The position numbers were made by a program, and so were the translations under genes. Below are positions 27,978 to 36,907 of a stretch of 64,000 nucleotides of DNA, piece after piece. The stretch's first letter is position 1, and each line of letters opens with the position of its first letter. Origin of the DNA: Halomonas shengliensis (GTDB lineage: Bacteria > Pseudomonadota > Gammaproteobacteria > Pseudomonadales > Halomonadaceae). The stretch is taken from positions 62,001-126,000 of the forward strand of contig NZ_FNIV01000007.1 of NCBI RefSeq assembly GCF_900104135.1. Direction: 5' to 3'. The notes beneath the pieces were generated by a model that saw only the letters and a program-made list of their open reading frames with translations, had not been told where the DNA came from and did no database searches.

Positions 27978-28173
27978 GAGGCTTACCCGGCGACAGGTCT
28001 GTTCGGGGGCGCTATGAACCCGTCCATGGGCGCTACCTCGGCCCTGCGGCGCTCTCGCGTCCCGCTCCGCTTGCAGGTCCGGTGCTGGCCATCCATGGCC
28101 AGCCCGTTCGGAGCAATGCTCCTCACCCCTGGTCCTCGGACCCCCTCCAGACCTATCCCCGGCGCCTCGCTGA
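27978..28173 (+). repeat. Dispersed MITE-like repeat, copy B (long form, truncated ends)
   Basis: It is clearly homologous to copy A over most of its length, including the internal TGGCCATCCATGGCCA and GGAGCAATGCTCC palindromes. The left arm reads CCGGCGACAGGTC and the right arm, inverted, CCGGGGATAGGTC. The outermost TIR-like bases are missing, and the right end is GGCGCCTCGCTGA, a variant shared with copy D. Its right 21 bases overlap the 3' end of tmcA. Confidence 0.8.
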
Positions 28174-30330
28174 GAGCATTAACCGAGCTACCGCCTGGCG
28201 CAGCCGGGCGGTGGCCTGGCGCCGACCCGGTACGCCGAGGCGCCGGGCCAGGGCCTCGCCGGCGAGGCCCTGGAAGCCCCAGGCCACCAGCAGCGCCAGG
28301 TCGGCGTCCTCGGGGGGCATGCCGCGGGCCAGGGCGTGACGGACCAATGCCTGCAGCGCGGGTCGCGCCAGCGCCGGCTCGCGGTGGCCGGCGGCGACGT
28401 CCTCGGCATCCTGGCGATCGTCGTCGGTGAGGGCCGGGGCGCCGCCCTCCGCCAGCAGGGCGGCGGCAACCTCCGGGGCCAGGTCGCGCAGCTCGAAGGC
28501 GAGCAGGCCCGGCAGGACGCGCTGGAAGCGCTCGGTCAGCGCGGCCAGCAGGCGCTCGCCGCCCTCGCCGGTGGGCCGGGCCACCATCAGGGCGTGCTCG
28601 CCGGTAGCGGTCTCGCGGGTCAGGCCAAGGCGCACCGCACGAAACCCAAGCCGGCGCCAGAAGGCGATCAGCCCCGGCTCGGCGCCGAAGCTGGCGCCCA
28701 GCAGGTCGCGGCCCTCCCCCCGGGCCCGCGACAGCTCCGCCTCGATCAGCGCCTGCCCCAGCCCCTCGCGACGCCGCTCCGGGGCCACGGCGATGCGCAC
28801 CACCCGGCGCAGGCGGCCGGTGAGCGCCGCGCGCACGCCGGCGTGGGCGGCCAGCGACTGGGCCATCAGGTGGCCGCGGGGGCGGCGCTCGCCGCGGGCC
28901 ACCCGCTCGGCCAGCGCCGCCTCGAAGCCGCCCTCGTCGGCGGTGAGCGCCACCGCCAGGGGCGCCTCGCCGGCCTCCAGCACCGTCACGGCGAGCCCCG
29001 GGCCATCCAGCAGCAGGCGCAGGTCGCTCGGCGTGGTGCGGTAGTGGGCCTGCACCAGCAGGCCGAACAGGCCGCGCAGGCGCGGCTCGTCGGCGGCCAG
29101 TGCCTCCCTGGACAGCCGCCTCGGCAACGGCGCGGCGTCGGCCCACGAATCGCTCGCCGCGGGCGGCTCGGCATCCAGCATCAGCAGGCGATGGAGCAGC
29201 GGCTCCAGGGGGTCGTCGGCCGCCCAGCGGATCGGCGCCGCCAGGTGCAGCCCGCGCCAAGCCGGGGTGGCACGTTCCAGGCGTTCGCGGAAGCGCAAGG
29301 CGAAGCCGCGACCGGAGCCCTCGTAGCCGTGTACGGTGGTGGAGAAGGCGATGCGCGGGAAGGCGTCGAGCCACTCCCCCAGCAGCCCGGCGGGGATCGC
29401 CGCCGCCTCGTCCACCAGCAGCAGGCGCCCGGCGCCACCGACCTCCCCGGCCCGGGCCAGCTCGGCCAGGGCATCGGGGGCCACGAAGCGCACCACCCCT
29501 CCCTCGGTGACGAAGTCGTTGCCCTGGCGCTGCCCCTCGGGACACAGCGCCGCCAGGCGTTCGAAAAGGCTCTCCACGGCCGCAGGACGCGGCGCGGTGA
29601 CCAGCACCTCGGGCTCGCCGGCGGCCAGCCAGCGGGCACAGGCGATGCCCAGGGCGGCGCTCTTGCCGCGGCCACGATCGGCGGTGATCACCAGCGGGCG
29701 ACGGCGGCGCAGCCGGGCGAGCCTTTCCACCGCGGTGGCCTGGTCGGCGGTCAGGCAGTCGGCATCCGCCACCGGCGACGAGGGGGATGACGGGCGGGCG
29801 GGCAGCCGGGGGAGTCGCGGCGTCTCACCGGGGCACCAGCGGATCACCTCGTCGGCGGCCGTCAGCAGGCGCGCCAGCCGCGCCAGGTAGCGGCTGGTGA
29901 GCGCCTCGGGACGCCAGGGGTGCTCGGCAAGGCGGGTGTAGTCGGCGTCGGGGCGCGCGCCCCAGTCGAGTGAGGTCATCAGCACCAGCAGGCCACCGGC
30001 GCGCAGGGTGCCGGCGAGCGCCGCCACCGCATCGGGGTCGAGGCCGGCAGCGGCGGAGACGGCATCCACCACCAGCAGGCCATGCTCGCCCCCCAGGCGG
30101 GTGCGGGCCCGGGCCGGCGGCAGCCAGGCCGGAGGCGTGAGCCGCTCCGGCGCCTCGGGACCGAGCCACAGCGGCGCCGGCCAGCCGCCGGCCCCCCACA
30201 GCTCGAGCGCCGCGGCCCGGCAGGCGGCGGGCGTCCCCTGCAGCCACACCAGGCCACGCCAGCGGCGGCGCCCCAGGCGCCGGGCATGCGACCGCAGCAC
30301 CCGCACGGCGGCTTCCTCACGGCGATGCAT
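28153..30330 (-). CDS. tmcA: tRNA(Met) cytidine acetyltransferase
   Basis: The 725-residue enzyme makes N4-acetylcytidine at the wobble base of elongator tRNA-Met, using ATP and acetyl-CoA. Domains in order: an N-terminal DUF1726-like part, a RecD-like helicase domain with P-loop ADRGRGKS (near residue 225) and LLLVDEAAAIP, a GNAT domain with the acetyl-CoA loop RIAVAPERRREGLGQALIE, and a C-terminal tRNA-binding helical part. A GGGAGG lies eight bases upstream of the chosen ATG. The final codons (LSARRRG) and the TAG stop lie inside repeat copy B, so the C-terminus has been reset by the repeat. Confidence 0.92.
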   Translation of the reverse strand: MHRREEAAVRVLRSHARRLGRRRWRGLVWLQGTPAACRAAALELWGAGGWPAPLWLGPEAPERLTPPAWLPPARARTRLGGEHGLLVVDAVSAAAGLDPDAVAALAGTLRAGGLLVLMTSLDWGARPDADYTRLAEHPWRPEALTSRYLARLARLLTAADEVIRWCPGETPRLPRLPARPSSPSSPVADADCLTADQATAVERLARLRRRRPLVITADRGRGKSAALGIACARWLAAGEPEVLVTAPRPAAVESLFERLAALCPEGQRQGNDFVTEGGVVRFVAPDALAELARAGEVGGAGRLLLVDEAAAIPAGLLGEWLDAFPRIAFSTTVHGYEGSGRGFALRFRERLERATPAWRGLHLAAPIRWAADDPLEPLLHRLLMLDAEPPAASDSWADAAPLPRRLSREALAADEPRLRGLFGLLVQAHYRTTPSDLRLLLDGPGLAVTVLEAGEAPLAVALTADEGGFEAALAERVARGERRPRGHLMAQSLAAHAGVRAALTGRLRRVVRIAVAPERRREGLGQALIEAELSRARGEGRDLLGASFGAEPGLIAFWRRLGFRAVRLGLTRETATGEHALMVARPTGEGGERLLAALTERFQRVLPGLLAFELRDLAPEVAAALLAEGGAPALTDDDRQDAEDVAAGHREPALARPALQALVRHALARGMPPEDADLALLVAWGFQGLAGEALARRLGVPGRRQATARLRQAVARLMLSARRRG

Positions 30331-30421
30331 CCTCGCGCCCTCCCGGCTCACGCCTTTCGTCTTGCACTTTGGTCGCATGTCGGCACCCACCTTCAACGCT
30401 GGGCGCCTCTCGAAACTCGCT

Positions 30422-30439
30422 GTTTACGTTAACGTAAAC
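30422..30439. promoter_or_regulatory. Perfect 18-base palindrome upstream of the TRAP operon
   Basis: GTTTACGTT/AACGTAAAC is a perfect palindrome in the 363-base gap between divergent tmcA and the TRAP operon. It closely resembles TTTACGTTAACGTAAA-type sites that I associate with MerR-family acyl-CoA/branched-chain catabolism regulators (LiuR-like). The regulator and target are inferred. Confidence 0.55.
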
Positions 30440-30442
30440 TTA

Positions 30443-30473
30443 TCGCAAGCGATTGATTTCATGCCGCTTGCGA
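30443..30473. promoter_or_regulatory. Second inverted repeat upstream of the TRAP operon
   Basis: TCGCAAGCG and CGCTTGCGA form a perfect nine-base dyad with a 13-base spacer, three bases after the first palindrome. It could be an operator half-site pair or a leader hairpin. The rest of the gap to 30694 shows no other convincing signal. Confidence 0.4.
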
Positions 30474-30693
30474 CCTGCCTCGGGCCGCTGCCGAGGCACC
30501 GGACGCGGCCGGCAGGGGCCGACACCGCCGCCACCATCTTCACATAAGCGCAATCGAATCTCGCGCCACTGGCATGCTAGCTTTGAGCCGTCGCCGCGCG
30601 GCTGCCGAGGGTACGGAACCCTGGCCCCGCGGCCTCGCATTGCCAAGCGGTGCCGCCCGGCACCGACTGCTCGGACCCTGAAGGGAGAACAAC

Positions 30694-31803
30694 ATGAAAG
30701 CACTGCGCACCTTCACCCTCACCGGCCTGGCCGCCGGCGTGGCCCTGGCCACGCTGAGCACCACCGCCCAGGCGCAGGAAGAGTGGACCATGACCACCAC
30801 CTGGCCGGACAACCTGGACCTGATCCAGATCGACCGCCACTGGGTCGAGCTGGCCAACAAGCTGGCCGGCGACGAGCTCACCATCGATTTCCGCGCCGGC
30901 GGCACCCTGATGCCCGGCAGCGAGGTGTTCGACGCCACCCAGACCGGTGCCATCGAGGCCGCCGGCGACTGGCCCGGCTACTGGGCCGGCCTGAGCCCGG
31001 CCTTCTCCCCGCTGGCCACCACCACCAGCCTGTTCAACGGCGTCGACTACCTCAACTGGATCAACCAGTGGGGCGGCTGGGACCTCTACCAGGAGGTCTA
31101 CGGCGAGTACGACATGGTCTACCTGCCCTACGGCATCACCAACAACGAGTCGGGCTTCATGGGCGGCACCCCCATCGAGAGCATCGCCGACCTCGAGGGC
31201 AAGCGCCTGCGCCTCTCCGGCCGTGACCAGGGCCGCGTGCTCGAGCGGCTGGGCGGCTCCCAGGTCACCCTGGCCGGCGGCGAGGTCTACCAGGCCATCG
31301 AGCGCGGCGTGATCGACGCCGGCGAGTTCTCCACCCCGGGGGTGGACTACAAGGCCGGCTTCGGCGAGGTGGCCGACTACTGGTCCACCCCGGGCTGGCA
31401 CCAGTCCGCCAGCGTGTTCGGCGTGATGATCAACAAGGACGCCTGGGACGCCCTCTCCGAGGAGACCCAGGACAAGCTGAAGATCGCCGCCGAAGCCACC
31501 ATGGCCTGGTCGCTGGCGTGGTCCGAGCGCGGCTCCACCGATGCCACCGTCAAGTTCAAGGAAGATGGCATGACCATCAACCAGCTGCCCGAGGAGGATC
31601 TGGCGCGCATCCAGGAGGTCACCAACGAGGTGATCCTGCAGGGCGCCTGCGAGGACCCCATGCACGCCAAGGTCTACCACTCCATGGTCAGCTACCTGGA
31701 GCACTACGCCAACTGGCGTGACGTGACCGTACCCTTCAACATGAGCCGCACCATGGACAACCTGCCGTCCCTGGAGGAGCTCGAGGCCTGCATGAACCAG
31801 TAA
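30694..31803 (+). CDS. TRAP transporter substrate-binding protein
   Basis: The 369-residue periplasmic protein has a signal peptide (about residues 1-25, ending AQAQ). Its sequence is of the branch that includes the 2-keto-acid binder TakP and 'mannitol/chloroaromatic' proteins: EEWTMTTTWPDNLDLIQ, GGTLMPGSEVFDATQTG, DLEGKRLRLSGRDQGRVLERLGG and YQAIERGVIDAGEFSTPGVD. A 2-oxo acid substrate is therefore likely but not proven. AAGGGAG precedes the start. It is first in a dctP-dctQ-dctM operon, with a strong hairpin before dctQ. Confidence 0.88.
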   Translation: MKALRTFTLTGLAAGVALATLSTTAQAQEEWTMTTTWPDNLDLIQIDRHWVELANKLAGDELTIDFRAGGTLMPGSEVFDATQTGAIEAAGDWPGYWAGLSPAFSPLATTTSLFNGVDYLNWINQWGGWDLYQEVYGEYDMVYLPYGITNNESGFMGGTPIESIADLEGKRLRLSGRDQGRVLERLGGSQVTLAGGEVYQAIERGVIDAGEFSTPGVDYKAGFGEVADYWSTPGWHQSASVFGVMINKDAWDALSEETQDKLKIAAEATMAWSLAWSERGSTDATVKFKEDGMTINQLPEEDLARIQEVTNEVILQGACEDPMHAKVYHSMVSYLEHYANWRDVTVPFNMSRTMDNLPSLEELEACMNQ

Positions 31804-31814
31804 GCGGGAAGATC

Positions 31815-31836
31815 GCCGGGCCCTTCGGGGCCCGGC
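31815..31836 (+). terminator. UUCG hairpin between binding-protein and permease genes
   Basis: GCCGGGCCC and GGGCCCGGC pair around a TTCG tetraloop just after the binding-protein stop. There is no T run. Such hairpins after the first gene of transport operons stabilise the upstream mRNA and let the binding protein be made in excess over the permease. Confidence 0.6.
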
Positions 31837-31905
31837 TCCGCTGCGGCGCTCGGGAGCCCCTGGCGCCGTCTTTCGTGTGATTCGCCTGTTTCCGAGAGCC
31901 TCACC

Positions 31906-32409
31906 ATGAACGCCATTGCCAGGGCCATCGATGCCCTCAACGAGGGGTTCGGACGCCTGATCGCCCCACTGCTCGCCGTGATCACGCTGATCGTGGTCTA
32001 CGACATCGCCATGCGCTTCTTCATCGGACGCCCCAGCGACTGGGCCTTCGATGTCACCAAGATGCTGTTCGGCGCCCATTTCATGCTGATGGCCGCCTAT
32101 GGCCTGCGCCATCACGCCCACGTCGAGGTCGACGTGCTCAAGCGCCTGCTCTCGCGGCGCAAGCAGGCCGCCCTCTCGATCGTCTGCTACCTGCTGTTCT
32201 TCGTGCCCTTCATCTGGATGCTGCTCACCCTGGGCTGGGCCTTCTTCGAGCGCTCCTTCAGCCGCGGTGAGACCACCTACGGCATGATGGCCATCCCCGT
32301 CTACCCGGTTAAGGGCGTGATCGTGGTGGCCGCGGTGCTGCTGCTGCTGCAGGCCGTCGCCATCGTCATCCGCGCCTTCGATGAACTGCGCAAGGAGACC
32401 CCCGCATGA
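31906..32409 (+). CDS. TRAP transporter small permease (DctQ)
   Basis: The 167-residue inner-membrane protein has four helices, with the DctQ motif MRFFIGRPSDWAFDVTKMLFGAHFMLMAAYGLRHHAHVEVDVL in the first half. It pairs with the large permease and contacts the binding protein. Its stop overlaps the dctM start in ATGA, so the two are translationally coupled. Confidence 0.88.
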   Translation: MNAIARAIDALNEGFGRLIAPLLAVITLIVVYDIAMRFFIGRPSDWAFDVTKMLFGAHFMLMAAYGLRHHAHVEVDVLKRLLSRRKQAALSIVCYLLFFVPFIWMLLTLGWAFFERSFSRGETTYGMMAIPVYPVKGVIVVAAVLLLLQAVAIVIRAFDELRKETPA

Positions 32410-33734
32410 GTGCCGAGCTGCTCACCCTGTTCATGTTCGGCGGCCTGCTGCTGGGCCTCTTCCTCGGCCACCCGCTGGCCTTCGTGCTGGGCGGCGTCGC
32501 CGTGGTCGCCGCCTGGCTGGGGCCCGGCGCCAAGACCCTGGGCATCCTGATCAACAACATCTACGGCAACTCCATGGACAACTATGTCCTGGTGGCCATC
32601 CCGCTGTTCATCCTGATGGCGCGCTTCCTCAACGACTCCGGCGTCACCGAGAAGATGTTCGAGTCGATGCGCCTGCTGCTGGCCAACCTGCGCGGCGGCC
32701 TGGCGCTGACCGTGGTGGTGGTCTCGGTGCTGCTGGCCGCCACCACCGGCATCGTCGGCGCCTCCATCGCGGTGATGGGGATGATCGCCCTGGTGCCGAT
32801 GCTCAAGTACTCCTACAACAAGCAGCTCAGCGCCGGGGTGATCATGGCCAGCGGCTGCCTGGGCATCCTGATCCCGCCCAGCATCATGCTGATCCTGATG
32901 GCCAGCTACTCGCCGGTCTCGGTGGGCGCGCTGTTCGCCGGTGCCCTGGTGCCCGGGCTGATGCTCGGCTTCATGTACGCCCTCTACGTGCTGGTGATCT
33001 GCCATGTGAAGCCGAGCTACGGCCCCGCGGTGCCCGCCGAGGAGCGCGCCGAGGTCTCCACCGGCGAGCTGCTGATCATGCTTGGCAAGTACGTGCTGCC
33101 GCCGATGTCGCTGATCCTCGGCGTGCTGGGCTCGCTGTTCCTGGGCATCGCCACCGCCACCGAGGCCTCGGCCATCGGGGTCTTCATCGCCTTCCTGCTG
33201 TTCCTGATCTTCGGCGACCGCAAGGCCTCGACCTGCTACCGCACCCTGATCGAGGCCAGCAAGACCACCACCATGGTGATGCTGGTGGTGGTGGGGGCCA
33301 CCGCCTTCACCGGGGTATTCTCCATCGGCGGGGGCATGGACGTGATCTCCGAGGTGGTGATGGCGATGCCCGGCGGCACCACCGGGGCACTGATCCTGAT
33401 GCTGTTCCTGGTCTTCATCCTGGGCATGTTCCTGGACTGGACCGGCATCGTGCTGCTCAGCTTCCCGATCATGCTGCCGATCGTCGAGAGCATGGGCATC
33501 GACGTGCTGTGGTTCGTGGTGATGGTGGCCGTGGTGCTGCAGACCTCCTTCCTGACGCCGCCCTTCGGCTATGCGCTCTTCTACCTCAAGGGGGTGGCGC
33601 CGCCCGGGGTGGAGACCCTCGACCTCTACAAGGCGGTGGTGCCCTTCGTGGCGCTGATCCTGCTGGCCTGCGTGCTGATGGCCTTCTTCCCGGCCCTGAT
33701 CACCGGCCTGCCCTCGGTGCTGCTGGGCTACTGA
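32406..33734 (+). CDS. TRAP transporter large permease (DctM)
   Basis: The 442-residue inner-membrane protein has about twelve helices and carries the sodium-coupled transport path. Family marks include LLLGLFLGHPLAFVLGGVA, ASGCLGILIPPSIMLILMAS, VVGATAFTGVFSIGGGMD and FLTPPFGYALFYLKGVAPPGV. The sodium dependence of TRAP systems fits a halophile. It is the last gene of the operon and is followed by a long hairpin at 33755. Confidence 0.92.
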   Translation: MSAELLTLFMFGGLLLGLFLGHPLAFVLGGVAVVAAWLGPGAKTLGILINNIYGNSMDNYVLVAIPLFILMARFLNDSGVTEKMFESMRLLLANLRGGLALTVVVVSVLLAATTGIVGASIAVMGMIALVPMLKYSYNKQLSAGVIMASGCLGILIPPSIMLILMASYSPVSVGALFAGALVPGLMLGFMYALYVLVICHVKPSYGPAVPAEERAEVSTGELLIMLGKYVLPPMSLILGVLGSLFLGIATATEASAIGVFIAFLLFLIFGDRKASTCYRTLIEASKTTTMVMLVVVGATAFTGVFSIGGGMDVISEVVMAMPGGTTGALILMLFLVFILGMFLDWTGIVLLSFPIMLPIVESMGIDVLWFVVMVAVVLQTSFLTPPFGYALFYLKGVAPPGVETLDLYKAVVPFVALILLACVLMAFFPALITGLPSVLLGY

Positions 33735-33754
33735 CCCTCTCAAAGGCCCAGGCT

Positions 33755-33786
33755 CGACGCCCGCCGTCCCGTGACGGCGGGCGTCG
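33755..33786 (+). terminator. Terminator-like hairpin after the TRAP operon
   Basis: CGACGCCCGCCGTC pairs with GACGGCGGGCGTCG around CCGT and is followed by TCGTGTTG. It belongs to the recurring GACGCC/GGCGTCGTC hairpin group in this window and isolates the TRAP operon from fbpB. Confidence 0.65.
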
Positions 33787-33896
33787 TCGTGTTGACGCTG
33801 GTCAGGCGATGGCGGCTGCAGGCAAGGCGGGCAACTGATACCATTTGCCGGCGCCAACGTCTCGCATTTGCAACCCCGCCCCGCAAGGAGCCTGCC

Positions 33897-35579
33897 TTGT
33901 CCCGACCCACCCCCGGCAGCCTGTCCGCCCTTCCCCGCCGGCTGCTGCCCGCCCTCACCCCCTGGACCGCGCTGCTGCTCGGCGTGGCGTTGATCGTGGC
34001 GCTGCCGGTGCTGGCGGTGCTGGCCCATATCGTCATGCCCACCGACGGCGTCTGGCAGCACCTGGCCAGCACGGTGCTGCCGCGCTACCTGGCCAACACC
34101 CTGTTCCTGGTGGTCACGGTTGGGCTGGGCACCCTGATCCTGGGCACCGGCACCGCCTGGCTGGTGGTGATGTGCCGCTTCCCCGGGCGGCGGCTGTTCG
34201 AGTGGGCGCTGCTGCTGCCGCTGGCGGTGCCGACCTACGTGATCGCCTACGCCTACACCGACTTCCTGCAGTTCTCGGGGCCGCTGCAGGGGTGGCTGCG
34301 CGAGCTGTTCGGCTGGGAGCATGGCGACTACTGGTTCCCCGCCATCCGCTCCCTGGGCGGCGCCGCCACCCTGATCACCCTGGTGCTCTATCCCTACGTC
34401 TACATGCTGGCCCGGGCCTCCTTCATGGAGCAGTCGGTGTGCATGCTGGACGTCGGCCGCACCCTGGGCCGCGGCCCCTGGCGGCTGTTCGGCAGCGTGG
34501 CGATCCCGCTGTCGCGCCCGGCCCTGGTGGGGGGCGTGTCGCTGGTGCTGATGGAGACGCTGAACGAGTTCGGGGCGGTGCAGTACTTCGGCGTGGACAC
34601 CTTCACCACCGGCATCTACCGCACCTGGTTCGGCCTCGGCGAACAGGTCGCCGCCGCCCAGCTGGCGGCCTGCCTGCTGGCCTTCGTGATCGCCCTGGTG
34701 CTGCTGGAGCGCTGGTCCCGGGGCAAGCGCCGCTACTTCCATACCTCGAGCCGCTACCAGCAGCTGCCGGAGTTCCGCCTCGGCGGCTGGGCCTCGGCCG
34801 GCGCCTTCCTGGCCTGCCTGCTGCCGATCCTCGGCGGCTTCCTGATCCCCAGCGGCATCCTCACCCAGCTGGCCATCGAGCAGGGCGACTCGCTGTTCGG
34901 CGCCGCCTTCATCGGCTATGCCCGCAACAGCCTGACCCTGGCCGCCATCGCCGCGCTGATCGCGGTGACCCTGGCGGTGGTGCTCAGCTACGGGGTAAGG
35001 CTTAACGATACCCGCCTGACGCGCACCGCCACCCGCATCTCGGCGATGGGCTACGCGATCCCCGGCTCGGTGGTGGCGGTGGGCATCCTGATCCCCTTCG
35101 CCTGGCTGGATAACGCCATCAACACCTGGGTGCTGGCGCGCGGCGGCGAGGTGATCGGGCTGATCTTCAGCGGCTCGGCGTTCATCCTGATCTACGCCTA
35201 TGTGGTGCGCTTCCTGGCGGTGTCGTTCAACGCCGTGGAGGCGAGCCTGGGCAAGGTGACCCCCAGCATGGACGCCGCCTCACGCACCCTGGGGCACACG
35301 GCGACCGGCACCCTCAAGCGGGTTCACACGCCGATCATGCGCGGCAGCCTGCTGGCGGCCTGTATCCTGGTGTTCGTGGACGTGATGAAGGAGCTGCCGG
35401 CGACCATCATCCTGCGCCCCTTCAACTTCGATACCCTGGCGGTACGCGCCCACAGCCTGGCGGCCGACGAGCGCCTCGCCGAGGCCTCGACGGCCTCACT
35501 GGCCATCGTGGCCGTAGGCATAATCCCGGTGATCCTGCTCAGCCTGGCCATGCGCCGTTCGCGCCCCGGCGGCGGCTGA
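33897..35579 (+). CDS. fbpB: Iron(III) ABC transporter permease (FbpB type)
   Basis: The 560-residue inner-membrane protein is a fused double permease with about twelve helices. Each half has an EAA loop: MEQSVCMLDVGRTLGRGPWRLF (about residues 185-206) and NAVEASLGKVTPSMDAASRTLGH in the second half. Fusion of two permease units is typical of ferric transporters of the FbpB/SfuB group. The start is TTG with AAGGAG six bases upstream; no ATG lies nearby before the first helix. Its last 84 bases overlap the convergent fbpC gene. The binding protein lies beyond fbpC at 36908. Confidence 0.87.
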   Translation: MSRPTPGSLSALPRRLLPALTPWTALLLGVALIVALPVLAVLAHIVMPTDGVWQHLASTVLPRYLANTLFLVVTVGLGTLILGTGTAWLVVMCRFPGRRLFEWALLLPLAVPTYVIAYAYTDFLQFSGPLQGWLRELFGWEHGDYWFPAIRSLGGAATLITLVLYPYVYMLARASFMEQSVCMLDVGRTLGRGPWRLFGSVAIPLSRPALVGGVSLVLMETLNEFGAVQYFGVDTFTTGIYRTWFGLGEQVAAAQLAACLLAFVIALVLLERWSRGKRRYFHTSSRYQQLPEFRLGGWASAGAFLACLLPILGGFLIPSGILTQLAIEQGDSLFGAAFIGYARNSLTLAAIAALIAVTLAVVLSYGVRLNDTRLTRTATRISAMGYAIPGSVVAVGILIPFAWLDNAINTWVLARGGEVIGLIFSGSAFILIYAYVVRFLAVSFNAVEASLGKVTPSMDAASRTLGHTATGTLKRVHTPIMRGSLLAACILVFVDVMKELPATIILRPFNFDTLAVRAHSLAADERLAEASTASLAIVAVGIIPVILLSLAMRRSRPGGG

Positions 35580-36668
35580 GGGGAAGACGAACACCTGGGA
35601 GGGGTCCAGGCGCAGGGTGACCGGCTGCCCCTCGGCGGGCAGGAAGACCCCCGGCACCCGGGCGTGGATATGGGCCTCGTCACCCTCATCGCCGTGGGCG
35701 CAGATATGCAGCAGGCTGCTGCGCCCCAGCAGCTTGGCCATGACGATATGGCTGTGGCTGTGCGCCTCGGCCGGCGCATCCAGCGCCTCGACCTGCAGCG
35801 CCTCCGGGCGCACCAGCACCCGCGCGGTGCTGCCCTCGGCCAGCCAGCCCGCCTCGATCACCCCGACCGGGGTGTGCACCAGGCCGTCGCGCACCACGCC
35901 GGTAAGCTCGTTCACCTCGCCGAAGAAGGTAACCACGAAGGGGTCGCTGGGATTGCAGTAGAGCTCCCGGGGCGTGCCCACCTGGATGATATGGCCGTCG
36001 CGCATCAGGGCGATGCGATCGGCCATGAACATCGCCTCCTCGGGATCATGGGTCACCAGCAGGGTGGCGGCGCCGACCTTCTTGAGCACGTGCAGGGTGT
36101 CGTCGCGGATCTGGTCGCGCAGCCGTGCATCGAGGCTGGAGAAGGGCTCGTCGAGCAGCATCAGCTGTGGCGCCGGCGCCAGGGCGCGGGCCAGGGCGAC
36201 ACGCTGCTGCTGGCCGCCGGAGAGCATGTGTGGATAGCTCTCGGCATGCGCCGCCATGCCCAGCTGCTCGAGCAGCCCCAGGGCGCGGCGACGGCGCTCC
36301 GCGGCAGGCAGGTGCTTGAGCCCGAAGGTGACGTTCTCCAGCACCGAGAGATGGGGGAAGAGCGCGGAGTCCTGGAAGGCGAGGCCGACGCTGCGCTTCT
36401 CGGGGGGCACCTGGCGCCCGCCGGCGCCGGCCACCTCGCGACCCTCCAGGGTCACGCGGCCCTGCTGCAGGGTCTCGAGGCCGGCGGCGATGCGCAGCAG
36501 GGTGGTCTTGCCGCAGCCGGAGGGACCCAGCAGACAGACCACCTCGCCGGGCAGCACCTCAAGGTCGACCCCCTTGACCACCTCGCGCCTGCCGAAGGCG
36601 TGGTGGATCCCCTGCATCGAGAGCGCCGTGGCGCCGGACGCGAACGGTGGCTTGAGATTCTGGTGCAT
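35496..36668 (-). CDS. fbpC: Iron(III) ABC transporter ATPase (FbpC type)
   Basis: The 390-residue cytosolic ATPase has all ABC motifs: Walker A GPSGCGKTT, Q-loop AFQDSALFPHLSVLENV, signature LSGGQQQR, Walker B LMLLDEPFSSLD and the switch His in LLVTHDPEEAM. A C-terminal regulatory (TOBE-like) domain follows. The last 27 or so residues (beyond VFVFPSA) are low-complexity, antisense to fbpB, and look like read-through after loss of an earlier stop. The ATG at 36668 follows GAGGGCCT. It diverges from fbpA; a dyad AATGCG...CGCATT lies at 36741-36765 upstream. Confidence 0.87.
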   Translation of the reverse strand: MHQNLKPPFASGATALSMQGIHHAFGRREVVKGVDLEVLPGEVVCLLGPSGCGKTTLLRIAAGLETLQQGRVTLEGREVAGAGGRQVPPEKRSVGLAFQDSALFPHLSVLENVTFGLKHLPAAERRRRALGLLEQLGMAAHAESYPHMLSGGQQQRVALARALAPAPQLMLLDEPFSSLDARLRDQIRDDTLHVLKKVGAATLLVTHDPEEAMFMADRIALMRDGHIIQVGTPRELYCNPSDPFVVTFFGEVNELTGVVRDGLVHTPVGVIEAGWLAEGSTARVLVRPEALQVEALDAPAEAHSHSHIVMAKLLGRSSLLHICAHGDEGDEAHIHARVPGVFLPAEGQPVTLRLDPSQVFVFPSAAAGARTAHGQAEQDHRDYAYGHDGQ

Positions 36669-36808
36669 AGGCCCTCGACGTCGTGTGGGTGGAGAGGGTG
36701 TCGCTGAAGCTTGCCTCCATCATAACCGATCGTGGGCGGTAATGCGTTTGAAAGCGACTCGCATTCCGCCGCTTCCTGCTCCAAGCCAGGAAAACCTCGA
36801 TTCGCCCC

Positions 36809-36837
36809 TTGACGGAGCCCGCCAGGGGCGCTTCAAT
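36809..36837 (+). promoter_or_regulatory. Sigma-70-type promoter for fbpA
   Basis: TTGACG (36809-36814) and TTCAAT (36832-36837) are 17 bases apart. Transcription would start near 36844, right at the Fur box that follows. Confidence 0.5.
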
Positions 36838-36846
36838 GAAGCCGTC

Positions 36847-36865
36847 AATAATGCAACGTATTATC
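36847..36865 (+). promoter_or_regulatory. Fur box upstream of fbpA
   Basis: On the minus strand the site reads GATAATACGTTGCATTATT and matches the 19-base Fur consensus at 12 positions, including both outer GATAAT/ATTAT arms. It overlaps the expected transcription start of fbpA, so Fe-Fur would block the promoter when iron is plentiful. The iron-transport function of the gene supports this. Confidence 0.65.
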
Positions 36866-36907
36866 ATTCGATATACCAACATTCACCGCACTGCTCACGA
36901 GGTCACG

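Noticed and set aside
30574..30595. Sigma-54-like TGGCATGCTAGCTTTG upstream of the TRAP operon
   Set aside because: The GG-to-GC spacing is wrong for a -24/-12 promoter and the -12 element lacks GC.
32301..34742. Open frame of 813 codons antisense to the TRAP permease and fbpB genes
   Set aside because: It spans two unrelated real genes and a terminator, and its product is low-complexity His/Gln/Gly sequence, typical of a shadow frame.
36741..36765. Second Fur box upstream of fbpC (AATGCG...CGCATT)
   Set aside because: It is a real dyad, but the match to the Fur consensus is poor; kept only as a remark in the fbpC entry.
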